Source: an uncultured Prevotella sp.
GTDB lineage: Bacteria; Bacteroidota; Bacteroidia; Bacteroidales; Bacteroidaceae
Reading direction: 5' to 3'
Assembly: GCA_946403845.1 (NCBI GenBank)
Contig: CAMJBL010000014.1
Coordinates: 1 to 53,179 of the forward strand
DNA length: 53,179 nt
Part shown: positions 7,109 to 15,644 of the stretch, one piece after another
Layout of the letters: the number at the start of each line of letters is the position of its first letter
Numbering within the stretch: position 1 is the first letter of the stretch
Translations under genes and position numbers: made by a program
Notes under the pieces: generated by a model
The model's database searches: none
Told to the model about the DNA's origin: nothing
The model's input: the letters and a program-made list of their open reading frames with translations, nothing else

Positions 7109-8280
7109 CTCAGCGTAAGAACCACCACCTCGCCCGTAGCACCGAAACGGAAGGGGATCAGTCCACCAACGCCAGCTGTGACATACAACGACTGCTGATC
7201 TTCTGTATACCAGCCGTTGAACTCAGCCCCAGTGAGTGATAGCGGACACCAGTCGAAAAGTGCAAACTGCATCTTGTGGGTGTGACCGCTCAGGGTGAGT
7301 TGCGCCCTGCCGTCTGGGATGATCTTACGTCGCCAGGAAGAGGGATCGTGCTCCAGCATCAGGATGAAATCCTTGTCGCTGACACCCTTTAACGTCTTGC
7401 TGATATTGCCTTTCTGGGGGAAGCGCTTGCCGTCGCCGTCGTTCTCCATGCCCGCAATGATGATATGGCTCTTCCCACGTTCAATGATATGGTGGCTGTT
7501 GAGCAAAAGGTGCCAGCCTAATTGTTTCTCCAGACTGATGGTTTCCCGACAGTTGGCCTCCTTCTCTGCCTCGCTGCAGTTCACGTATTTCGCATAGTCG
7601 TGGTTGCCGAGTACGGAAAAGATACCATCCTTGGCCTTTAGTTTCGAGAGGATGTCCATCTGTTGGTAGAGCTCCTGCGGTTTGGCATTCTGGAGATCAC
7701 CCGTATAGACAATCAGGTCGGGACGCAAGGCGTTGATGCTGTCGACAACGTGTTGCAGCAGGCATTGACGCTTGCCCGTATAGGTGCCTACATGCGCATC
7801 CGAGAACAGCAGGATGCGGTAGCTGCTGAAGGCTTTGGGGATAGCTGGAGAGGCATAGGTCTGACGATTGACCTCGAGTTTCTGGAAACCGATGAACGAA
7901 CCGTAGATGAGGATGTACCAGATGACAGGCACCATGAGCAGTCCGATGAGGTTGCCGTAGTTCTTGTGGCGTCGGGCACTCTTCTTCCGGTGGAACAGAA
8001 GACTGCAGGAAAGGCCTGCCAAGGAGAAGAGCATATAGACCATCTTGGGAACCGCGATGAGGCCTAACAAAAAGAGGTAAATGTATAAGATGTCGGGATT
8101 GTCGGGAATGAAGTTCTTCTCATACATCAGATAGATGGTGTAGGCTACCAGTCCGATGGTGGGAAGCCAGCGACAGAACCGTTGACCGACAGAATACTTA
8201 TGCCGCCAATAGTGTAGGTCGAAATACAGATCAGGGATGATGATCAGCAGGAGGAACAGATAGGGCGCACGTGCAATCAT
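7099..8280 (-). CDS. membrane-anchored metallophosphoesterase
   Basis: 393 residues. The N-terminal half has about four transmembrane helices (for example APYLFLLLIIIPDLYF, FCRWLPTIGLVAYTIYLMY and GLIAVPKMVYMLFSLAGL). A calcineurin-like phosphoesterase domain follows, with the metal-site motifs FSDAHVGTY, YTGDLQN, LGNHDY and LSGHTHKMQF in the right order. This layout is like the YkuE/YaeI group, some members of which act on lipid-linked phosphates. The substrate here is not evident. It is the last gene of a minus-strand operon and overlaps the PlsC-like gene by 4 bases, which fits an envelope-lipid role. Confidence 0.88.
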   Translation of the reverse strand: MIARAPYLFLLLIIIPDLYFDLHYWRHKYSVGQRFCRWLPTIGLVAYTIYLMYEKNFIPDNPDILYIYLFLLGLIAVPKMVYMLFSLAGLSCSLLFHRKKSARRHKNYGNLIGLLMVPVIWYILIYGSFIGFQKLEVNRQTYASPAIPKAFSSYRILLFSDAHVGTYTGKRQCLLQHVVDSINALRPDLIVYTGDLQNAKPQELYQQMDILSKLKAKDGIFSVLGNHDYAKYVNCSEAEKEANCRETISLEKQLGWHLLLNSHHIIERGKSHIIIAGMENDGDGKRFPQKGNISKTLKGVSDKDFILMLEHDPSSWRRKIIPDGRAQLTLSGHTHKMQFALFDWCPLSLTGAEFNGWYTEDQQSLYVTAGVGGLIPFRFGATGEVVVLTLRSE

Positions 8281-9047
8281 TGGTCTGGGTTTTCCACGAA
8301 TCCTTGATATTTCGGATTGAGCGATGACATCACGGAGTCATAAGCTTGTCGCATGGTGGCATCCACATTCTCAGGTCCCTGACCAATGGGGTAGATGGCC
8401 TGGTGGATGGTGAGCTTCATCGGATGCCAGTTGATGAAATTGAAGCCTTTCATACGTGGCAGGATATCGAAACTGCCGTTGATGGTCAGGGGAACCACAG
8501 GCAGTTGCAGCTCGTCGGCCAGGGCAAAGGCACCCTTCCTGAAATGAGCCATGTGTCCTGTGAAGGTGCGGGCACCCTCAGGGAATACCGTCACGCTATA
8601 GCCTTCCTTCAGGATCTCACGGGCATCCTCATAGGTCTTGCGGATCTTGCTGGGCCCCCGCTTGTCGACGAAGATCTGATGTGATTTCTCACAGGCATAG
8701 CCCACAAAGGGAATCTTGCGCAACTGCTGTTTCATCATCCACTTGAAGTTGCGGTTCAGATGACCATAGATGAGGAAGATGTCGAAGGAACCCTGATGGT
8801 TGGCAACAAACACATAGCTCTGTCCTTTCTCCAAATGCTCCCGACCTTCCACCTTGACGGGAATGAGAAACAGCTTCAGAATGAGCTTGCCCCACCAGTG
8901 GCCTGGATAGTAGCCCCAGAAGTGGCCGTTGCCGATGGTGGTGCCGATACCCACTTCCAATGCTGTCACAATCGTCAGGATCACCAGCAATGGCAATCCG
9001 ATGACCAATTGATAAATCCAGTATAATATCTTAATTAGAATTTTCAC
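8277..9047 (-). CDS. 1-acyl-sn-glycerol-3-phosphate acyltransferase (PlsC-like)
   Basis: 256 residues. An N-terminal hydrophobic segment (about residues 10-35) precedes a PlsC domain with the catalytic HX4D motif NHQGSFD (H84, D89), an FVDKRG segment, the glycerol-phosphate-binding FPEGARTF, and VPLTINGS. It should acylate the 2-position of lysophosphatidate or a related lipid at the inner membrane. The start codon is GTG; no ATG is available upstream in frame before the preceding gene ends. It lies between a polyprenyl-phosphate glycosyltransferase gene (7-base gap) and a metallophosphoesterase gene (4-base overlap). Confidence 0.9.
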   Translation of the reverse strand: MKILIKILYWIYQLVIGLPLLVILTIVTALEVGIGTTIGNGHFWGYYPGHWWGKLILKLFLIPVKVEGREHLEKGQSYVFVANHQGSFDIFLIYGHLNRNFKWMMKQQLRKIPFVGYACEKSHQIFVDKRGPSKIRKTYEDAREILKEGYSVTVFPEGARTFTGHMAHFRKGAFALADELQLPVVPLTINGSFDILPRMKGFNFINWHPMKLTIHQAIYPIGQGPENVDATMRQAYDSVMSSLNPKYQGFVENPDQ

Positions 9048-9053
9048 GATTCA

Positions 9054-9803
9054 CTAGTCAATAATCTTCGGGTATTTCCTCGTCCAACCGTCCCATCTCA
9101 GTTGCATGACGCCGAAGAACGCCTCACTGAAGATGCCACCCGACATTTTGCTGGTTCCTTCCTGGCGATTGACGAAGATGACACTGACTTCCTTGATCTT
9201 GAACCCGATTTTATATGCGGTGTATTTCATCTCGATCTGGAAACCATAGCCCTTGAAACGTATCTTGTCGAGTTCGATGGTTTTCAGCACACGACGCTTG
9301 TAGCAGACAAAACCGGCTGTGGTGTCGTGCACCTTGAAGCCTGTCACGATACGCACGTATTTCGAGGCGAAGTAACTCATCAGCACACGGCCGACGGGCC
9401 AGTTTACCACATTTACGCCAGAGATATAACGGCTTCCGATGGATAGGTCATAGCCTTTGTCATGACAGGCACTATAGAGTCTGGGCAGATCGTTGGGATC
9501 GTGGCTGAAATCGGCATCCATCTCGAAGATGTACTCATAGTCGCGCTCCAAGGCCCACTTGAAACCTGCGATGTATGCCGTGCCAAGCCCCAGTTTCCCG
9601 CTGCGCTCCAGGATGAACAGGCGATCGTTGAATTCCTCATTGATCAGGCCTTTCACAATGGCAGCAGTGCCGTCGGGAGAACCATCGTCGATAACGAGGA
9701 TGTGGAAACATTTTTTCAGTCCGAACACGGCCCGGATAATCTTTTCAATGTTTTCCTTTTCGTTATACGTCGGAATAATAACAATACTGTCGCTTACGTG
9801 CAT
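9054..9803 (-). CDS. polyprenol-phosphate mannosyltransferase-like GT2
   Basis: 249 residues, DPM1-like family 2 glycosyltransferase. It shows IIPTYNEKENIEKII at the start, VIDDGSPDGTA (nucleotide binding), the metal motif EMDADFSHDP, and GSRYISGV. These motifs in this order are typical of enzymes that move mannose or a similar sugar from GDP/UDP-sugar to polyprenyl phosphate. It has no C-terminal transmembrane pair, so it is the soluble, peripheral type. It is the first gene of the operon with the PlsC-like and phosphoesterase genes. Its -7 element (TAATTTTG on the minus strand at 9823-9830) lies 20 bases upstream. Confidence 0.88.
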   Translation of the reverse strand: MHVSDSIVIIPTYNEKENIEKIIRAVFGLKKCFHILVIDDGSPDGTAAIVKGLINEEFNDRLFILERSGKLGLGTAYIAGFKWALERDYEYIFEMDADFSHDPNDLPRLYSACHDKGYDLSIGSRYISGVNVVNWPVGRVLMSYFASKYVRIVTGFKVHDTTAGFVCYKRRVLKTIELDKIRFKGYGFQIEMKYTAYKIGFKIKEVSVIFVNRQEGTSKMSGGIFSEAFFGVMQLRWDGWTRKYPKIID

Positions 9804-9822
9804 AATCTGAGATATTACGCTG

Positions 9823-9881
9823 CAAAATTAATAAAATTCTGTGATAAGCATGCGTTAATCGTAGAATTTTTAGTAATTTTG
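9823..9881. promoter_or_regulatory. divergent -7 elements for the GT2 operon and mfd
   Basis: TAATTTTG on the minus strand (9823-9830) and TAATTTTG on the plus strand (9874-9881), each followed by GC. The plus element lies 13 bases from the mfd start. No convincing TTG is seen at -33 for either one. Confidence 0.5.
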
Positions 9882-9894
9882 CACACAATTTCTA

Positions 9895-12800
9895 ATGAAT
9901 ATACAGGAATTAGAGAAAGTTTATGCCAAGTTGCCGCAGGTATCGGCATTGGCGCAGGCGATGGGAAAATCCTCGGTAAAGACGGTTTTCCTCGAAGGCC
10001 TGTTGGGCTCTAGTGCCCCGATGGTCTTCGGCAGCCTGTCGTCAAAATGCAAAAGTCCCTTGCTTTTTATCCTTCAGGATGCTGAGGAGGCCGGCTATTT
10101 CTACCATGACCTGACGCAGTTGATGGGGAACCGCGATGTGCTCTTCTTCCCCTCGAGTTATCGTCGTGCCATCAAGTATGCCCAGCGCGATGCAGCCAGT
10201 GAGATTCTCCGTACGGAGGTAATGGCCCGGATGTCTTCTTACCTCTCACCTCTTACCTCTCACCTCTATATTGTGACTTACCCTGAAGCCCTGGCCGAGC
10301 TGGTGGTGTCGAAAAAGAGTCTTGACGCACGGACCTTGGTCTTGGAGAAAGACCAGAGAATAGCTGTGGCGGATATTGAGAAGACCTTGCGAGAGTTTGG
10401 CTTCCGTGAGGTGGATTACGTCTATGAGCCAGGTCAGTTTGCCCTGCGTGGTTCTATCCTCGACGTCTATTCCTTCAGCTGCGAATACCCCTATCGTATT
10501 GATTTCTTCGGCGAGGACATCGACAGTATTCGTACCTTTGAGGTGGAGGATCAGTTGTCGAAGGAACAACGGGATAAGATTGAGATTGTGCCGGAACTGG
10601 TAACCGTCGACGACAAGGTGCCATTCCTCTCGTTTGTACCCAAGGATACGGTGCTGGTGACGAAGGATTACCATTATGTGCGCGATGCCATCGACCGTAC
10701 CTATCAGGAGGGCTTCTCTACGCAGGCGAAGATCGAACAGATGGAACAGGCGACGGAAATGGAACAGCGTGAGATAGAGCGGCAGATGCACAAGGAGTCG
10801 CAACTCATCACCGGTGCACAGTTCATGTCTGATGCCAACACGTTCCGTCGGATAGAGTTCGGCCATCGTCCGTCAGGGCAACCCAATGCCACATTACGGT
10901 TCAATATCACGGTGCAGCCGCTTTTCCATAAGAACTTCGATCTGCTGAAACAGGCTTTTGAGGACTATCGCTTGAAGGGCTATCAGATCTACATCCTTGC
11001 CGATAGCCAGAAACAGAACGAACGTCTCCGCGAGATTCTGAACTCATTGGGGACGGTTCCGAGTGAGTCCCCGGATGACGACTCAGTGGGAACCATCCCC
11101 TGTGAGTTCATCCCCGTTGAAAAGACCATCCATGAGGGATTTGCCGACGATGACCTGCGCGTCTGTTTCTTCACCGATCATCAGATATTCGACCGCTTCC
11201 ACAAGTACAATCTCAAGAGTGATAAGGCCCGTAGTGGCAAGATGGCCCTTACGTTGAAGGAGATCCAGCAGTTTGAAATCGGCGACTTTGTGGTGCATGT
11301 CGATCATGGCGTGGGTAAGTTCGGCGGACTTGTGAGAATGCCACAGGGAGATGGTTATCAGGAGATGATCAAGATTCTCTACAATGGTGGCGGCAGTATC
11401 TATGTGTCCATCCACTCGCTCTATAAGGTGTCGAAATACAAGTCGCAGGATAATGGTGAACCGCCACGTCTGTCGACATTGGGCACCGGTCAGTGGGAAC
11501 GGCTCAAAGAGCGCACCAAGAAACATATCAAGGATATTGCCCGCGATCTGATTAAGCTCTATGCCAAGCGGCGCCGTGAGAAGGGCTTCGCCTTCAGTGC
11601 CGACTCCTATCTGCAGCATGAACTCGAGGCCAGCTTCATCTATGAGGATACCCCCGACCAGCTGAAGGCGACACTCGATGTGAAGCAGGATATGGAGCGT
11701 GCCCGTCCGATGGATCGCCTCGTCTGTGGCGATGTGGGTTTTGGTAAGACGGAGGTGGCGGTACGTGCAGCCTTCAAGGCAGCCTGCGACGGCAAGCAGG
11801 TGGCGGTGCTAGTGCCGACGACAGTTCTGGCCTATCAGCACTTCCGTACGTTCTCCTCTCGCCTGAAGGATATGCCAGTCAGGGTCGACTATCTGACGAG
11901 GGCCAAGAGTGCCAAGCAGACCACACAGGTGCTCAAGGATCTGGCCGACGGCAAGATAGATATTATCATCGGTACGCATAAACTCATTGGTAAAACGGTG
12001 AAATTCAAGGATCTGGGTCTGCTCATCATCGATGAGGAACAGAAGTTCGGCGTCTCTACGAAGGAGAAACTGCGCCAGATGAAGTCGAATGTCGATACCC
12101 TTACGATGTCGGCCACTCCGATACCACGCACCCTCCAGTTCTCGCTCGTCGGCGCCCGTGACCTGAGTGTCATTCAGACTCCGCCGCCCAACAGATATCC
12201 GATTCAGACGGAGATCCATACCTTCGGTGCGGAAATCATCACCGATGCCATCAATTTCGAGTTGTCGCGCAACGGACAGGTGTATTTCGTCAACAATCGC
12301 ATCAGCGATCTGACGCATATCGCCGAAATGATTCATAAGTACATTCCTGATGCCCGAATTGCCATTGGACATGGACAGATGAAGCCCGAGGAATTGGAAA
12401 AGATTGTGCTCGACTTCTCGAACTATGATTATGACGTGCTGCTCTCTACCACTATCGTCGAGAACGGTATCGATATTCCCAATGCCAATACCATTATCAT
12501 CAACGGGGCTCATAACTTCGGCCTGTCAGACCTTCACCAGATGCGAGGACGCGTGGGACGTGGCAACCGCAAGGCGTTCTGTTATCTCTTGGCACCGCCA
12601 TTGGCAGCGCTCAATCCGGAGTCGCGTCGTCGTCTGGAGGCTCTTGAGAACTTCTCCGATCTCGGCTCAGGCATCAATATCGCCATGCAGGACCTCGATA
12701 TCCGTGGTGCAGGTAATCTCCTGGGCTCCGAACAGTCGGGCTTTATCTCCGACCTCGGCTACGAGACCTATCAGAAAATCCTCAATCAGGCGATGGCGGA

Positions 12801-13404
12801 GCTACGCAATGAAGAGCCAGAATTCTCTGCAGCCGAATCTGTCGCAACTGGTCGTTCTAGTAATACTAGTCAGACTAGTCAGACTAGCTGGGCTAGTAAT
12901 ACTCGTTCTCCTAGGCTATCTGGCCATATCGACTTTGTCGATGACTGCGCCCTTGAATCCGACATCGAGATGTACTTCCCCGATCAGTATGTCCCCAATG
13001 ATTCAGAGCGAATGCTCCTCTACCGCGAACTCGACAATCTGGCCAACCGCCATGATCTCGATGCGGCCCTCGAAGCCTATCGGAGTCGATTGAGAGACCG
13101 CTTTGGTGAGATCCCCGAGGTGGCCGAGGAGCTGATTCGTGTCGTGCCCCTTCGTGCGTATGGTAAACAGCTGGGCATTGAGAAGGTGATGCTGAAACAG
13201 CAAAAGATGTATCTTTATTTCGTCAGCAATGCCGATAGTCCTTATTACCAGAGCGAGGCCTTCGGAAAGGTGCTCGATTATGTCTCACGCAACCCCCGTC
13301 AGTGCAACTTCCGCGAGGCTAATGGCAAGCGTTCCATCGTCATTTCACCTGTTCCCTCAGTAGGAGCAGCTCTGGCCATCTGTCGCACCATCTTAACAGA
13401 ATAA
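9895..13404 (+). CDS. mfd: transcription-repair coupling factor (Mfd)
   Basis: ATP-driven translocase of 1169 residues that removes stalled RNA polymerase and recruits UvrA to lesions. In order: a UvrB-like N-terminal part (FLEGLLGSSAP, then RGSILDVYSFSCEYPYRIDFF), the RNA-polymerase-interacting region (FEIGDFVVHVDHGVGKFGG), the helicase lobes (GDVGFGKTEVAVRAAFKAA, DEEQKFGV, TMSATPIPRTL, STTIVENGIDIPNA, MRGRVGRG), and the C-terminal domain. Three repeat types interrupt it in frame: heptamers at residues about 115-124, a pair of inverted REP-like hairpins at about 383-404 (LNSLGTVPSES... VGTIPCEF), and CTAG-led nonamers at about 985-1011 (TSQTSQTSWASNT). All avoid the motor motifs, so the protein is probably functional. 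Confidence 0.97.
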   Translation: MNIQELEKVYAKLPQVSALAQAMGKSSVKTVFLEGLLGSSAPMVFGSLSSKCKSPLLFILQDAEEAGYFYHDLTQLMGNRDVLFFPSSYRRAIKYAQRDAASEILRTEVMARMSSYLSPLTSHLYIVTYPEALAELVVSKKSLDARTLVLEKDQRIAVADIEKTLREFGFREVDYVYEPGQFALRGSILDVYSFSCEYPYRIDFFGEDIDSIRTFEVEDQLSKEQRDKIEIVPELVTVDDKVPFLSFVPKDTVLVTKDYHYVRDAIDRTYQEGFSTQAKIEQMEQATEMEQREIERQMHKESQLITGAQFMSDANTFRRIEFGHRPSGQPNATLRFNITVQPLFHKNFDLLKQAFEDYRLKGYQIYILADSQKQNERLREILNSLGTVPSESPDDDSVGTIPCEFIPVEKTIHEGFADDDLRVCFFTDHQIFDRFHKYNLKSDKARSGKMALTLKEIQQFEIGDFVVHVDHGVGKFGGLVRMPQGDGYQEMIKILYNGGGSIYVSIHSLYKVSKYKSQDNGEPPRLSTLGTGQWERLKERTKKHIKDIARDLIKLYAKRRREKGFAFSADSYLQHELEASFIYEDTPDQLKATLDVKQDMERARPMDRLVCGDVGFGKTEVAVRAAFKAACDGKQVAVLVPTTVLAYQHFRTFSSRLKDMPVRVDYLTRAKSAKQTTQVLKDLADGKIDIIIGTHKLIGKTVKFKDLGLLIIDEEQKFGVSTKEKLRQMKSNVDTLTMSATPIPRTLQFSLVGARDLSVIQTPPPNRYPIQTEIHTFGAEIITDAINFELSRNGQVYFVNNRISDLTHIAEMIHKYIPDARIAIGHGQMKPEELEKIVLDFSNYDYDVLLSTTIVENGIDIPNANTIIINGAHNFGLSDLHQMRGRVGRGNRKAFCYLLAPPLAALNPESRRRLEALENFSDLGSGINIAMQDLDIRGAGNLLGSEQSGFISDLGYETYQKILNQAMAELRNEEPEFSAAESVATGRSSNTSQTSQTSWASNTRSPRLSGHIDFVDDCALESDIEMYFPDQYVPNDSERMLLYRELDNLANRHDLDAALEAYRSRLRDRFGEIPEVAEELIRVVPLRAYGKQLGIEKVMLKQQKMYLYFVSNADSPYYQSEAFGKVLDYVSRNPRQCNFREANGKRSIVISPVPSVGAALAICRTILTE
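10238..10265. repeat. heptamer array inside mfd, CTYACCT x4
   Basis: CTTACCT, CTCACCT, CTTACCT, CTCACCT. It is stop-free and encodes SYLSPLTSHL, the same heptapeptide as in pyrC and the MetH-reactivation gene. Confidence 0.9.
11042..11107. repeat. pair of inverted REP-like hairpin units inside mfd
   Basis: Unit 1 (11042-11068) has ends ACTCA/TGAGT and the core GGGGACGGTTCC. Unit 2 (11081-11107) has ends ACTCA/TGAGT and the core GGAACCATCCCC, so it is the same 27-bp element in the opposite orientation. A 12-base spacer separates them. A third copy lies at 37652-37678. Confidence 0.8.
12848..12928. repeat. nonamer array inside mfd, CTAG-led, 9 units
   Basis: Nine-base units such as CTAGTAATA, CTAGTCAGA (twice), CTAGCTGGG and CTAGTAATA, with degenerate flanking units. 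The tetranucleotide CTAG opens most of them. The array encodes TSQ/TSW/ASN-type triplets in a C-terminal linker of Mfd. Confidence 0.75.
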
Positions 13405-13405
13405 A

Positions 13406-15139
13406 TTACTCTACGTCTTCTACCCGTTCCAGTTTGAAATCGGCAGCGGAGAACCTGTTGGCTTGGCAGCGCTCCATTGTGAATTCGGTATCAGTGGTGA
13501 TGCCATAGCGGAGGGTGGTAGGTCCGTCGATCTTGACAATCATTTCAACATGATTCCAGCCAAAGCCCTTGCCATCATTGGCCTCATGGATTGTGCGGGC
13601 TTCTTTGGCGAGGGGCAGCGAGTCGCTCTTGGCCTGATCAGCAGCGTCCTCCCAGATATCGCCACCATCGAAGCCTAAGGCGGGAATTGTCTTCAAGGCA
13701 TGATAATTGCCGTTGAAAGCTGTGGCGAAGAGAAAGACATTGCCACCATCAGCACGGGCATTGCAGCTAACACGGTAAGTGCCAGCTTCCACCTCCTCAT
13801 ACGAAGACAGCTGGAAGATGCGTTCGTTCTCAGGCCCCCACATCTCCACATCGATATAGGTGACGGTTGGATCGCCAGTGAAGTATTCACCGCTTTTTAC
13901 GAAGAAGGGTTGGCAGTGGTGGCGCCTGTCAATCTTCATGCCCAGTCCGTTCAGGAAGTCGCGTTGCTCGTCAGTCATCCAACCATAGTTTTCAGAACGG
14001 CGCTGGTGCTCGAACTGATTATGATACTGGGCGACGGTGGTGCCCAACGTGATGACGAAGCCGAGGGCAATCACCCACAATACGATCCACACGATACGCT
14101 GGGCAATGCCCATGGGTCTGATCTTCTTGGCCATCGACAGCACCATGTGGGTGATGGCATATACGGGGATGAACAGCACCGCGAGCAAGGCTACTGCAAA
14201 GCCGATGAGCACATAGGGGTGGAAATACCACACCTCTGTCAGTTCCATACCGCCTAGCGTGAAGGGCATGCGGATTGTCGCAGGCATGATCAGGGCGAAG
14301 ATGGTGGTCATGAGTACACCTAGGAAGGCAATACCCAGCACGACGCCTACAATGACGGCGATGGTTACGAAGAGGCCGACAAATATTTTCAGGAATACGG
14401 AGAATATCTCGCGTAGCAGGCCTGGCTTTTTCTTGACGGGCTGCTGATCTTCGACTACGACATCGGCCAGTGTCTGCGGTGTCACGTCCTTGCCTTCCAT
14501 CTCCAATACCTGCTTAGGCTTTTTGGCCTCGGGCATGGCAATGGCCATCGCGATATAGAAGAGGATGAAGCTCAGGTTGATGTAGAAGATAAACCCGCCA
14601 TTGAACAAGACCCCCACCAAAGGAAACAGGATGAAGTTGGAGCCCAGTAACAACAGGGCATAGCCGATGCGCCACCAGGTAGGGTCGGTGTTTGTGTAGG
14701 TGGCAAAACCTGAGAGCACACCAGCCACCAACTTGTCGTTGGGATTGCGGTAGAGTTTCTTGCCAGCCGTCCTGGCGCGTACATTCTCACGGAAGCCGTT
14801 AGCAGCCGACTTAAACGAGTCATAACGATGACCTTCCTTCTGCTCGCCTTGGGTTCCCTCGCTATGGGTGTCGTCGTCGCCAGCCAGTTCCTCGGGCCTG
14901 CCGATACGGGTGATGATGTCCTTGACATGCTCGATGGTGATTGCCTCGATACCGTTGGCCTTCAGTTCGTCGAAGAGCTCGGCGATGCGCGCCTCAATGT
15001 CGTCGGCAATCTCCTCGCCGCCTTCCTGCTTGCCAAACGAAGCACGCAGCGACTCGATGTAGTTCTGTAACAGTTCGTAGGCATCTTCGTCGATCTGGAA
15101 GAGTCGCCCACACAGGTTGATGGTAATATTCTTTTTCAT
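13406..15139 (-). CDS. PspC-domain membrane protein
   Basis: 577 residues. A soluble N-terminal part (INLCGRLFQIDEDAYELLQ, then ADDIEARIAELFDELK and ITIEHVKDIITRIGRPEEL) is followed by a PspC domain (LYRNPNDKLVAGVLSGFATY with DPTWWRIGYALLLL). Several transmembrane helices come next (about residues 175-390), then a C-terminal domain of about 185 residues, presumably outside the membrane. PspC proteins respond to envelope stress in other bacteria. The ATG at 15139 is preferred over an in-frame TTG at 15154, which lies inside the padR gene. The PadR-PspC pairing is common and suggests PadR control. It is convergent with mfd, with the two stop codons one base apart. Confidence 0.85.
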   Translation of the reverse strand: MKKNITINLCGRLFQIDEDAYELLQNYIESLRASFGKQEGGEEIADDIEARIAELFDELKANGIEAITIEHVKDIITRIGRPEELAGDDDTHSEGTQGEQKEGHRYDSFKSAANGFRENVRARTAGKKLYRNPNDKLVAGVLSGFATYTNTDPTWWRIGYALLLLGSNFILFPLVGVLFNGGFIFYINLSFILFYIAMAIAMPEAKKPKQVLEMEGKDVTPQTLADVVVEDQQPVKKKPGLLREIFSVFLKIFVGLFVTIAVIVGVVLGIAFLGVLMTTIFALIMPATIRMPFTLGGMELTEVWYFHPYVLIGFAVALLAVLFIPVYAITHMVLSMAKKIRPMGIAQRIVWIVLWVIALGFVITLGTTVAQYHNQFEHQRRSENYGWMTDEQRDFLNGLGMKIDRRHHCQPFFVKSGEYFTGDPTVTYIDVEMWGPENERIFQLSSYEEVEAGTYRVSCNARADGGNVFLFATAFNGNYHALKTIPALGFDGGDIWEDAADQAKSDSLPLAKEARTIHEANDGKGFGWNHVEMIVKIDGPTTLRYGITTDTEFTMERCQANRFSAADFKLERVEDVE

Positions 15140-15143
15140 AACT

Positions 15144-15482
15144 TCAAGCTTCAATTTTTAATTGTTTCAGATAGTTGACTGTGTTCGAGAGTTCCGTCCA
15201 GGCTCCGTCGAGACCTTCGAGGAATTGTTCCCCCTCATCGCTGAGAGCATAGTACTTTCGTGGCGGTCCCTGTGTGGACTCCTGCCACTGGTAGACGAGC
15301 AGTCCGTCGTTCTTCAGACGGGTGAGTAGGGGATAGAGCGTACCCTCGACCACCAGAAGCTCGGCATTCTTCAGTTGCTGAATGATGTCGCTGGCGTACG
15401 AAGGGTGGTGCTTCAGGAGCAGTAGTACACAGTACTCCAGCATGCCCTTTCTCATCTGCGATTTAGCGTTTTCGATGTTCAT
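15144..15482 (-). CDS. PadR-family transcriptional regulator
   Basis: 112 residues of the small PadR type: a winged helix (MRKGMLEYCVLLLLKHHPSYASDIIQQL, VEGTLYPLLTRLKNDGLL, PPRKYYALSDEGEQFLEGL) and a short C-terminal dimerisation helix. It lies just before the PspC gene, with 4 bases between stop and start, so both are in one transcript. A 21-base imperfect palindrome over the -33 region of its own promoter suggests autoregulation. The inducing signal cannot be told from sequence. Confidence 0.93.
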   Translation of the reverse strand: MNIENAKSQMRKGMLEYCVLLLLKHHPSYASDIIQQLKNAELLVVEGTLYPLLTRLKNDGLLVYQWQESTQGPPRKYYALSDEGEQFLEGLDGAWTELSNTVNYLKQLKIEA

Positions 15483-15510
15483 ATCTCTGCATTATTTTAA
15501 AAATCCGCTG

Positions 15511-15551
15511 CAAAGATAGGCAAAATATTAGTACCTTGCAATACAAAGTAC
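15511..15551 (-). promoter_or_regulatory. padR-pspC promoter with overlapping dyad operator
   Basis: On the minus strand TTG at 15541-15539, a 20-base spacer, then TATCTTTG at 15518-15511. A dyad at 15531-15551 covers the -33 element; its half-sites read GTACCTTGC and, from the other side, GTACTTTGT, and 16 of 21 positions are symmetric. A further TACTTTG-like half lies at 15561-15568. Confidence 0.65.
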
Positions 15552-15590
15552 CATGTTTTTGCAAAGTATTATAGATTATTAACAAATCAA

Positions 15591-15618
15591 TAATCCCCGC
15601 TCGGCTGAACGGGGATTA
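15591..15618 (-). terminator. hairpin downstream of the TrpB2 gene
   Basis: A perfect 9-bp stem (TAATCCCCG at 15591-15599 with CGGGGATTA at 15610-15618) and a 10-base loop, 27 bases after the trpB stop on the minus strand. The following tract is only moderately T-rich, so termination may be weak. Confidence 0.6.
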
Positions 15619-15644
15619 AATTGAGTATATGTAAGATACTTGTC

